Position numbers and translations under genes: made by a program. A stretch of 23,937 bases of DNA. It comes from CAYOBW01 sp964402115. GTDB taxonomy: Bacteria; Verrucomicrobiota; Kiritimatiellia; UBA8416; CAYOBW01. Of this stretch, positions 14,635-22,000 are shown piece after piece. The stretch is taken from positions 1 to 23,937 of the forward strand of contig CAYOBW010000101.1 in assembly GCA_964402115.1 (NCBI GenBank). The letters are read 5' to 3'. The stretch's first letter is position 1, and every line of letters starts with the position of its first letter. Below the pieces are notes generated by a model. It was not told the DNA's origin, searched no databases, and was given only the letters and a program-made list of their open reading frames with translations.

Positions 14635-14865
14635 TCACGGATCGAGATTCGAAGGGCACGGCCCCGCTTGCTCGCTGGCATCGAAGGCCCGGCCCACCAG
14701 CGCGAGGATCTGGGCCAACCCTGTGGCCGGGATAATGACCGTGTCCCGCCGTCCGCCCACGTCCTCGGTGATCTTCAGAAGTCGTCCCCTCGGGTTCTCC
14801 TTCAGCTCGAAGGAGAAGAGCTTGCGCTCGATCTGGACCTGTTCGCTGAATAGTTCCTTTTCCAC
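14635..14865 (-). CDS. PUR-domain nucleic-acid-binding protein (DUF3276-like)
   Basis: The 76-residue product matches the bacterial PUR family that includes the Borrelia regulator BpuR and Bacteroidetes DUF3276 proteins, which bind single-stranded nucleic acid. Key segments are ELFSEQVQIERKLFSFELKE, NPRGRLLKITEDVGGRRDT and VIIPATGLAQI, matching the beta-strand and helix order of a PUR repeat. The start at GTG 14865 is preceded by AGGGGGG five bases upstream. A GTG at 14910 would add 15 residues without a good site. It is the first gene after a strong promoter-like box with a palindrome at 14918-14955, and the LolA-like gene follows. It may autoregulate, which is inference only. Confidence 0.75.
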   Translation of the reverse strand: MEKELFSEQVQIERKLFSFELKENPRGRLLKITEDVGGRRDTVIIPATGLAQILALVGRAFDASEQAGPCPSNLDP

Positions 14866-14917
14866 GGCGGCCCCCCTGTTCCACACCGTTACCCTGAACC
14901 CTATGCGCACCCCCTAT

Positions 14918-14955
14918 GGCTGAACATGTTCAGCCCTTTTCCCCGTCTTTGTCAA
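14918..14955 (-). promoter_or_regulatory. Consensus -35 box plus 18-bp palindrome, likely regulated promoter
   Basis: On the - strand a perfect TTGACA (14955-14950) is followed 17 bases later by the expected -10 position (14932-14927, TGAACA). That -10 lies inside an 18-bp perfect palindrome, GGCTGAACATGTTCAGCC (14935-14918). A weak -10 overlapped by a perfect dyad is the usual plan of a promoter controlled by a dimeric repressor or activator. It would drive the PUR gene and the four genes after it. The core GAAC-AT-GTTC is like, but not the same as, the Gram-positive LexA box, which has a four-base spacer. Confidence 0.6.
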
Positions 14956-15027
14956 TCCCGATTCGCGGGGGCATTACCATTCCACCATTCAGGCCCAGGG
15001 GCCAGGCGGCGAGGGGGCAGGCCATCC

Positions 15028-15840
15028 TCATCCCGCGGGGGGAGGAGGCGGGGTGGGCCACTGCCCCTTCAGGCCGTTTTCGACGACGGTTTTCACGTCT
15101 GTGGCGAAGTCGCTGCGCAGGATCCACTTCGCGAAAGTGGGTTCCTGCTCGACGATGCGCCGCAGCGACTGCCCCCGGCGCATGCCGAAATTGAGGACGA
15201 TTTCGCCCTGCTCCCACTTGAGTTTGCCGCCCTGGTCCACCCAGGTGGGGTCGCGGGGGTTGCAGTAGTCGTGCAGGGTGTTCATGTCCCGCGGCAAGTC
15301 GGCGTAGCGCTGGAACTGCCCCTCCAGGACGCGAACGGTCGCATCCGTGTCGGCGACGGCGCCGTGGGCGCCCAGGTGCAGTTCGTGGCAGTAGAAGGCC
15401 AGCGCGGCGGTGAGGTCGCGCGGTTCGCGCTGGTGGAAGATGCGCTGGGCATCGACGATGCGCCGCCCATCCAGTACGAACTTCCGCCCCGCCCGCACGC
15501 ACTCCTCGACGAGCAGGGGCACGTCGAAACGGACGATATTGAATCCGCCCAGATCGCAGCCTTCCAGCACGCCGAGCACCGTGTCGGCCACCTCGGCGAA
15601 ACGCGGGCAGGCGGCGACATCCGCGTCGCTGATGCCATGCACGGCCGTTGCCGTCGGCGGAATGGCGACGCCGGGGTTCATCCGGTACAGGTGAGCCTGC
15701 CGCGAGCGGTCGGGCATGAGTTTGACGATGGCCAGTTCGATGATGCGATCCAGCCGGGGGTTGATGCCGGTGGACTCGATGTCGAACACGGCGAGGGGGC
15801 GATCGAGCGCGATGGGCAGCGCGTGCGGCGGTTTGCTCAT
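15028..15840 (-). CDS. DEDDh 3'-5' exonuclease (DNA polymerase III epsilon-like) with C-terminal DUF3820-like domain
   Basis: The 270-residue protein has an RNase T/DnaQ-type exonuclease domain (about 13-180). The catalytic set is complete: Asp20 and Glu22 in VFDIESTG, Asp106 in GFNIVRFDVPLL, and His159 with Asp164 in HGAVADTDAT. The domain after 200 (LNFGMRRGQSLRRIVEQEPTF followed by AKWILRSDF) resembles the small DUF3820-type module often attached to such exonucleases. The tail is proline-rich. It is probably a repair or editing exonuclease rather than the replicative epsilon subunit, because the polymerase-binding C terminus is replaced. The ribosome binding site is weak. It lies downstream of the symporter pair, separated by a GC palindrome at 15873-15890. 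Confidence 0.88.
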   Translation of the reverse strand: MSKPPHALPIALDRPLAVFDIESTGINPRLDRIIELAIVKLMPDRSRQAHLYRMNPGVAIPPTATAVHGISDADVAACPRFAEVADTVLGVLEGCDLGGFNIVRFDVPLLVEECVRAGRKFVLDGRRIVDAQRIFHQREPRDLTAALAFYCHELHLGAHGAVADTDATVRVLEGQFQRYADLPRDMNTLHDYCNPRDPTWVDQGGKLKWEQGEIVLNFGMRRGQSLRRIVEQEPTFAKWILRSDFATDVKTVVENGLKGQWPTPPPPPAG

Positions 15841-15872
15841 GGGGTCGGGGGCTTTCTGTGTCGCTTCGTTTG

Positions 15873-15890
15873 GCCGGCGCCGGCGCCGGC
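15873..15890 (-). repeat. 18-bp GCCGGC palindrome between operons
   Basis: The 18 bases are three GCCGGC units and form a perfect palindrome, 8 bases past the stop of the 31-codon gene and 33 bases before the exonuclease start. It could form a stem, but there is no T tract on either strand. A role as terminator or attenuator is possible; it may also be simple-sequence chance. Confidence 0.35.
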
Positions 15891-15897
15891 GTTTCCG

Positions 15898-15993
15898 TCA
15901 GTTGTTGCGCAGTGTTTTTGCCAGGCAGAGCACCAGCAGAACCAGGAGGATCAGCCAACTACCCGACATGAAGATCCAACCGGCAGGCGTCAT
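15898..15993 (-). CDS. MetS-like small subunit of the NSS transporter
   Basis: A 31-residue single-span protein, MTPAGWIFMSGSWLIL followed by a Leu/Val run and ending LAKTLRNN. Its ATG overlaps the transporter's TGA (ATGA, 15993-15990), so it should be translated by coupling. Very small membrane partners of this kind follow neurotransmitter:sodium symporter genes in many bacteria, and the Corynebacterium glutamicum pair MetPS shows that the small subunit is needed for uptake. The pattern here (one hydrophobic helix with an aromatic start and a short basic C-terminal tail) fits that family. It would sit in the inner membrane beside the symporter. Recognition rests on position and topology more than residue identity. 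Confidence 0.75.
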   Translation of the reverse strand: MTPAGWIFMSGSWLILLVLLVLCLAKTLRNN

Positions 15994-17648
15994 GGCTGGC
16001 CGCCTTCCGTTTGCGCATCCGGGTTCGCGGCCGGGACCTGGCTCTCGACCGTCCGCCGCCGCCAGGCAATCCAGACCAGCACGGACAGCAGGATGAAAAG
16101 CAGGACGAGCACGATCCGCGTCAGCATGATCGCCGGCACGTGCTCGGGCTTGACGTCGCGCAGCGTCAGCAGCGGCACGCCCTGTTGGATGAAGTACACG
16201 GCGAGAATGACCAGCAGGAACGCGGGCGTGACGTACTTGATGATGAAGCGGTAGAAGCGCGGGATCCTGATGTCCGCCCCCGTGTGCAGCTCCGTCCAGG
16301 CCCGGTCCATGCCGAAGACCCAGCCGAAGAGAATCGTCTCGATGGCGCCGAAGATGACGAGGCAGAGCGTGCCGCCCCAGAAATCCAGCTCGTCCACGAC
16401 CCCGCTGCCCAGGCCGAAGATGGCCATGTGACAGAGCACGAAGGTGACGACGGCGAAGATCGCCACCGCCTCCTTGCGCGTCAGGTTGAATTCCTCCTGC
16501 AGGAAGACGACCGCCGGCATGGCTAGCGAGATTGAGGAGGTGACGCCGGCAATGAACAGCAAAGCGAACCAGGCGAACCCTAACAGGTTGCCGAGGGGCA
16601 GTTGCTGGAGCACGAGCGGCATGGTCACGAAGCCGAGATCGAAGAGACTCCCCTGGGCCGCGCCGGCGCCGAAGAAGGCGAAGGCCGCAGGGATGACGAT
16701 GCTGCCGCCCAGGATGACCTCGGCGACTTCATTGGCGGAGGCGGCGGTCAGCCCGGAAAGCGCCACATCGTCCTTACGCTCGAGGTAGCTGGCGTAGGTC
16801 AGGATCACGCCGATGCCGACGCTCAGGGTGAAGAACACCTGCCCGGCGGCGGCCAGCCAAACCTTGGCGTTGACCAACTGGGCCAGGCCGGTCCACCACG
16901 CGCCGCTGCCCCAGGATGCGGACTTCAGCGCGTCCAGCGCAGCCACGTTCCACAGCTTCGACCACTGCGGGTTCCAGAGGAAGCCCAGGCCGCTGAGCAC
17001 GTTTCGCTCGGGATGGGTCGGATCAGGCGTGCCGAGCGTGAACACGCGCACGACGAGCACGATGGCCAGCAGGAACAGCACGGGCATGCTCCACTCGCAA
17101 ACCCGCTGGATCCCCTTCCGGATGCCGCCGTACACGATCACGATGTTGATCGCGAACGTGATGAGGAAGAACAAGTAGGCCAGCCCTTTGCCGCTGAAGT
17201 GGGCGTTCGCCTCCAGCCCGCGATAGCCGTTGAGAAAGGCTTGCATGCCCGCGGCATCCGTGCAGGCATTGTACCGGCCGGTCAGGGCGAAGACACTGTA
17301 ACCCAGCAGCCACGACTCGATGTAGGTGTAGTAGAGCAGGATCACGATCGGCCCGAAGATGCCGATGACGCCGAAGTACTTGATGAAGCGGTTCTTCGCC
17401 CAGAGCGAATGAAAAATGCCGGGGGCGGTGCTGTGGCCGAATCCGCCGCCGAACCGGCCGATCGTCCACTCGATCCACATCAGCGGCAGCCCCAGCAGCA
17501 CCAGCGCGACGAAGTAGGGGATCATGAAAGCCCCGCCGCCGTTCTGGGCCGCCAGCCCCGGAAAACGCAGGAAGTTGCCCAGCCCGATGGCGCTGCCCGC
17601 CACGGCCAGGATAACGCCCAGCTTGCTGCCCCAGCGATCGCGTGCCAT
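15990..17648 (-). CDS. Sodium-dependent neurotransmitter-symporter family transporter (LeuT-like)
   Basis: The 552-residue membrane protein belongs to the NSS/SNF family, which couples sodium entry to uptake of amino acids or related amines. It follows Aquifex LeuT closely. TM1 has AGSAIGLGNFLRFPG, then NGGGAFMIPY, WIEWTIGRFGG and the TM3 LLYYTYIESW with the gate tyrosine. The unwound TM6 is GQVFFTLSVGIG, TM7 carries LSGLTAASANEVAEVILGG, and TM8 has AGVTSSI. About 12 spans are expected. Two differences stand out: Ser replaces the asparagine of LeuT NAVGLGN, and roughly 25 extra residues precede TM6. GGGGAGA lies nine bases before the ATG. Substrate is unproven. The gene is coupled to a 31-codon partner. 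Confidence 0.93.
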   Translation of the reverse strand: MARDRWGSKLGVILAVAGSAIGLGNFLRFPGLAAQNGGGAFMIPYFVALVLLGLPLMWIEWTIGRFGGGFGHSTAPGIFHSLWAKNRFIKYFGVIGIFGPIVILLYYTYIESWLLGYSVFALTGRYNACTDAAGMQAFLNGYRGLEANAHFSGKGLAYLFFLITFAINIVIVYGGIRKGIQRVCEWSMPVLFLLAIVLVVRVFTLGTPDPTHPERNVLSGLGFLWNPQWSKLWNVAALDALKSASWGSGAWWTGLAQLVNAKVWLAAAGQVFFTLSVGIGVILTYASYLERKDDVALSGLTAASANEVAEVILGGSIVIPAAFAFFGAGAAQGSLFDLGFVTMPLVLQQLPLGNLLGFAWFALLFIAGVTSSISLAMPAVVFLQEEFNLTRKEAVAIFAVVTFVLCHMAIFGLGSGVVDELDFWGGTLCLVIFGAIETILFGWVFGMDRAWTELHTGADIRIPRFYRFIIKYVTPAFLLVILAVYFIQQGVPLLTLRDVKPEHVPAIMLTRIVLVLLFILLSVLVWIAWRRRTVESQVPAANPDAQTEGGQP

Positions 17649-17679
17649 GCGCTTCTATCTCCCCAGACGTAACCGGGGC

Positions 17680-17707
17680 AGGATAACCGCCACCGGCAGA
17701 AAAGCAA
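17680..17707 (-). promoter_or_regulatory. Possible promoter of the symporter gene
   Basis: On the - strand TTGCTT (17707-17702) and TATCCT (17685-17680) are 16 bases apart in the 131-base divergent gap, and about 31 bases before the symporter ATG. Matches to consensus are three and four of six. Another candidate faces the other way, so the gap may hold two divergent promoters. Confidence 0.35.
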
Positions 17708-17720
17708 CCCCGATTTCGGA

Positions 17721-17748
17721 TTGACTTGGATGGGCCTTCTGTTACTGT
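17721..17748 (+). promoter_or_regulatory. Possible promoter of the small basic protein gene
   Basis: TTGACT (17721-17726, five of six to consensus) is 16 bases from TACTGT (17743-17748, three of six). The expected transcript would start near 17755, about 25 bases before the ATG and just upstream of a strong GAGGAGG site (17767-17773). The box lies in a locally AT-rich part of the divergent gap. Confidence 0.45.
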
Positions 17749-17779
17749 TTAAGCCCTTTTACAGACGAGGAGGATGGAC

Positions 17780-17932
17780 ATGTCGCAGCATCGCAGTTTG
17801 AAGTCCGCGAGCAAGATTGTCACACGCCGCAACGTGCTCAAGCGGTTTGAGCGCATCGACGTGCTCAAAGAGCGCGGGAAGTGGAAGGATGGCGATCGTG
17901 GTCTCGGCTTGCAGAAGACGAAGACGATCTAA
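17780..17932 (+). CDS. Small basic protein of the Verrucomicrobia/Chlamydiae type
   Basis: This 50-residue protein has eight lysines, seven arginines and only five acidic residues. The opening MSQHRSLKSASK, the central RRNVLKRFERIDVLKERGKW and the ending GLGLQKTKTI fit the short basic family catalogued as TIGR04137, which is restricted to Verrucomicrobia and Chlamydiae and suspected of being ribosome-associated. I chose ATG 17780 because GAGGAGG (17767-17773) is six bases before it. The ATG at 17774 touches the site and is unlikely. A promoter-like pair lies upstream. It stands 42 bases before the SH3 gene. The family name is from memory and the ribosomal role is a hypothesis. Confidence 0.82.
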   Translation: MSQHRSLKSASKIVTRRNVLKRFERIDVLKERGKWKDGDRGLGLQKTKTI

Positions 17933-17974
17933 CGGTTTCTGCCTGAACTCAGGACGCTGCGCCGCGTCCCGGCC

Positions 17975-19042
17975 ATGAACCGGGTCATCCAGTTTCTGGC
18001 TATCTGCAGCCTGCTAGCCGGCTGGGCCGCCTTGGCCCCGGCCGCTACGAAGATTCGGGCGAAAGGCGACCGTGTGTGCCTGCGGGCCGCCCCCGATCCC
18101 GAGGCGGAAGTCGTGACGCAACTGGCTGCAGGCGATAGCCTGCAGGCGCAGGGCAGCCTCGACGGCGAGTGGGTCGAAGTCGAGATTCCGCCGTCGGCCG
18201 ATGTGTGGGTCTACGGCGAACTGCTCCGCGACGGCAAGGTCTCGGCTGAACGCGTGCAGGTGCGCAGCGGTCCCGGCATCAACTACCGGACGCTTGGCAA
18301 ACTCGATCAGGGCCAGTCTGTTGCGGTCCGCCAGACCAGCGGCGAGTGGCTGAGCATCGCGCCGCCGCCCGGTTGCACGGCTTGGATTTTCCGCAAGTTC
18401 GTGGAGCCGGTGCCAGGGACGGCGCGGCCCGTTGTCGCGCCCGCACCCGTGCCCACACCCGTGACCCCGGTACCGGCCCCCCCACCTGCCCCGCGCGTGA
18501 CCCCGTCCCCGGCCACGCCGGTCAAAGTGCCGCCTGTCACACCGGCGCCGGAAGACCGGCGCGAACCGCCCCCCGCACCGCTTCCGTCGCCCGCGCCTGC
18601 TGCTACGCCACGCCCGGTGCCGGTTCTGCCGCTCCCCGCGCCTGCCGACCGTCCGCCCGCAGAAACGTTCCCGGTTGAACAGCCGCGACTACCGGTCCTC
18701 GCGCCCCCGCTCCTGCCCACACCAGCCGACGTCAAGGCCCTCACCCTCGATTTCCCGGTCGAACTCGCGGACGAGGCCATGGTGCCCGGCCGTCCCCAGG
18801 GGGTCTCCGTCGTGAAGACCGGTGTGCTGCGTCCTGCCGGCTGGGTGCTGAACCGCCCCAGCCGCTACCGTCTCGTCGTGCGCGATGACCAGGGCCGAGC
18901 CGTGACGCTCTGCTATGTGCTGGGCGACGAATCCCAGTACGCAGCTATCGATGGCAGTACGATCGACGTGCACGGCAAGGAGTACTGGGTACAGGGCGTG
19001 CGCTACCCGCTCGTCATTCCGGAACAGATCATTCGCAAATAG
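17975..19042 (+). CDS. Secreted protein with two SH3b domains and a proline-rich linker
   Basis: The 355-residue protein has a signal peptide (1-24, ending APAAT). Two bacterial SH3 domains follow: residues 26-84 (RVCLRAAPDPEAEVV...WVYGELL) and 90-144 (RVQVRSGPGINYRTLGKL...AWIFRKFVEP), the second with the classic VRSGPG turn. Residues 145 to about 265 are extremely rich in Pro, Ala, Val and Thr, a likely periplasm- or wall-spanning tether. The C-terminal ~90 residues form a separate domain with strands such as WVLNRPSRYRLVVRDD and VTLCYVLGD, of unknown family. SH3b domains commonly bind peptidoglycan. The ribosome binding site is weak. It ends 17 bases before the giant gene and is likely co-transcribed with it. 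Confidence 0.8.
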   Translation: MNRVIQFLAICSLLAGWAALAPAATKIRAKGDRVCLRAAPDPEAEVVTQLAAGDSLQAQGSLDGEWVEVEIPPSADVWVYGELLRDGKVSAERVQVRSGPGINYRTLGKLDQGQSVAVRQTSGEWLSIAPPPGCTAWIFRKFVEPVPGTARPVVAPAPVPTPVTPVPAPPPAPRVTPSPATPVKVPPVTPAPEDRREPPPAPLPSPAPAATPRPVPVLPLPAPADRPPAETFPVEQPRLPVLAPPLLPTPADVKALTLDFPVELADEAMVPGRPQGVSVVKTGVLRPAGWVLNRPSRYRLVVRDDQGRAVTLCYVLGDESQYAAIDGSTIDVHGKEYWVQGVRYPLVIPEQIIRK

Positions 19043-19059
19043 ACCGGGGAGGTTCCCCC

Positions 19060-22000
19060 ATGTCATCCGCTCCCCATGTCCCCATCCTCAGCGGCGTTGT
19101 CACCCTGCTCGTCAGCCTCTCCGCCCGCGCCGCGCCAGAGCCGGCCTGCGTGACCAACGCCTGGCCCGCTTCCGCTGTCGGTTTCCAGGCCTTCGGGGAG
19201 CGCATCGCGGCGCTGGCCCCGCGCAACCTGCTCGCCCGTCCAGTCGCCCGCCTGCATGGGGTGGACCCCGAGACCGCAGCGCTGCTCACCGACGGCGAGG
19301 CTGGCACGCTAGGCGAGGAGGGGCGGGTCTTCCTCGACGGCACACCCTCCATCATTGCCTGCTACCTTGGCGCCCCGAAGCGCCCGACTTCCGTGGCCGT
19401 GTGGAGCTGCAACTGGGACGCGCGCGCCAACCAGGACTATGAAGTGCGCTTCGCCGACAACCGCGCACAGCCCGGCAAGCGCCCCGACTTCCCGGGGCCG
19501 GCCGCACTCACGACCGGTCCCACGGTGATCGGCGCCAATGGCGGCGGGTTTCGCGGCGCATTCGAAGCCCCGGAAGGAGGGGCGCTGACGACCGGTCTCG
19601 TCGACTGGGTGGAATTCCGCGTCTGGCGCACCTATCCGGTCAAGGCCGGGCAACCCGGCAAGGCGCAGAGCTCGGCCAACAGCGCCGCCGTCCTGGTGGA
19701 GCTTCAAGTGCTGGGTGCGGCGGATGACGCAGTCGTGGTGCCGCCCGCCGAGTTGGCCCGTCGCCAGGCCCTCGCCGCACTCGCCCGTCAGCCGCCGTTC
19801 ACCAAACTGCCGACCTGGCAGGAGACCGCGCAGGCCGCTCGCGAAGCCCTGCTGGCCTGGGAGTCGGACATAGACCGCCTGGTTCTGCCCGAAACGGGGG
19901 TCACGCCCGGCCCCTGGTACGGGCTGGGTCCGTTCGACCCCGATTCGCCCGCCGTCCGTCACCTCGACAGCCTCCGCCTTTGCGACTTCGATCAGCCCGT
20001 GGCGTGGCCCGCCGCCGCGGTCGCCGCGCCGCCGCGCTGGCAGCCGCTGCCGGACCTTGAAGACGGCCGCCTGCACGAGCTGGCGGCGCGCTTTCAGGCG
20101 CAGCCCGGCCAGGTGATCTATGTGGGCCGCGCAGTCACCGTGGCGTCTCCGGGCGGCGATCAGGTCCGGCTGTGTCTGGGCCTGGGGCTCGGCCGGGGCG
20201 AGGCCCGCTGCTGGCCGCGCGGCGGCGCGTGCCGCGATCCCGACGACGCCACGTCCGCCGTGCCGAACCAGGTGTTCTGGGAGATCGGCAACCTGGCGGC
20301 GACGAACCACCTGCTCGCGCGGCTGCCTGTGGATGCCACCGGCAGTTGCCGCTTCTGGTGCCTGCCCCATCCGCCCGGCGGTCGCCGTGGCGCGGGTTCC
20401 CTTGCGACGCGGATCGGGCGGCGTGCCGGGGTGCTCGATCAGCTGCTGCGGGATTTCCCCGATCCCGCGAGCCAGTGCCAGATCGCCTGGGAGCGCGAGG
20501 ACAGCATCTGGCAGCGCTTCCGCCGGCACGCCATGTCGCGCATCGAGCCGCTGCTGACGGACTGGGTGCCGGGCAACCCCGCCTTCCTGGCCGCGCAATA
20601 CAATCAGGCTGTCACAACGCGCCTGGCCGCCGTCGCGTCCAACCTGGCTGTCGCCGACCCGGCCCTCGCCGCCCGCTGCGCGCCCTGGCTGGCCGCCCAG
20701 CGCACCGTGCCCTTGACCGCCGACGTGGCCACAGCCCGCGCCCGCTACTACGCCGTGGCCGCCACCCAGGCCGCGCTGGCCGAGGCCGGCCGCCTCACGG
20801 CCCTGCGCCTCGCCGTGGCCGATCAGCAGGAGGCCTTCGGCGCGCGCTACCCGCGGGGAGCGGAGTACCTCGCCCGCGCAGCCGCGCTCGAGACACAGCT
20901 CGGTGCGTTCTTCGCTGGCGCGCTGACCGGCCAGGCCGACGCGCTAACGGCGTTGCTGGCCCTGCGTGCCCGCCTCGACGCCGAGAGCCAGGCGATCCTG
21001 CTGGCCAACCCGCTGCTGGGGTTCGAGAAGCTCCTGCTCGCCCGCGGCGGCCCCGGTTTCTCGAGCAACTGGGATGGTCCGAACCATCTCGGCAACGAGA
21101 TCGTCACCCTCTCGCCGGTGCAGCCGACGGGTACGGTCACCACGATCCACAAGGCCGGCAATGTCAGCGAAATGGACCTCAGCTGCGACGCCGCGCGTAT
21201 CCTCTACTCCGACGGCCGCCAGATCCAGGAGGTCGGCGTGGACGGCACGGGGCACCGTGTGATTTCGCGCCAGACCGACGAGCACGTGCGCCACTACGAT
21301 GCCTGCCGCCTGCCCAACGGCCAGATTGTCTTTGTCTCCACCGCGTGCGAGCAGGCCGTGCCCTGCACGGGCGGCTGGTACGTCGGCAACCTGCACGTCA
21401 TGAACGATGACGGCAGCGGCGAGCGGCGCCTGACGTTCGACCAGGACCACAACTGGAATCCCTGCGTGCTGGAGGACGGCCGGGTGGTTTACGCGCGCTG
21501 GGAGTACACCGACACGCCGCACTACTTCACGCGGCTCCTGTTCCACATGAACCCGGACGGCACGGGGCAGTCGGAGTTCTACGGTAGCAATTCCTACTGG
21601 CCGAACGCCATGTACTGGCCGCGGCCGATCCCGGGCCGGTCGCCGCAGGTTGTGTGCGTGGTCTCCGGCCATCACGGCGTCGGGCGCGTGGGCGAACTGG
21701 TGCTGCTCGACCCCTCGCGCGGGCGGCACGAGGCGAACGGCGTCGTGCAGCGCATCCCGGGCCGGGGCAAGCGCGTGGAGCCGGTGATCGCGGACGGGCT
21801 CGTGAGCGAGACGTGGCCGCGCTTCGCCACGCCCTGGCCGCTGGCCGAGCCGGGGACGAATCTGGGCGCGGGCAAGTACTTCCTGGCCGCTGTCAAGCTG
21901 ACGCCCTGGAGCCCGTGGGGCATCTATCTGGTGGATGTGTTCGACAACCTGACGCCGCTGCTGATGGGGCCCTATGCCATGCCCATACCCTTGCGCGCGC

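Noticed and set aside
14918..14935. LexA (SOS) box
   Set aside because: The GAAC and GTTC half-sites are separated by two bases, not the four of the Gram-positive box, and none of the genes behind it is a typical SOS gene.
15873..15890. Classic intrinsic terminator
   Set aside because: A perfect GC palindrome but no T run on either strand, so I list it only as a repeat.
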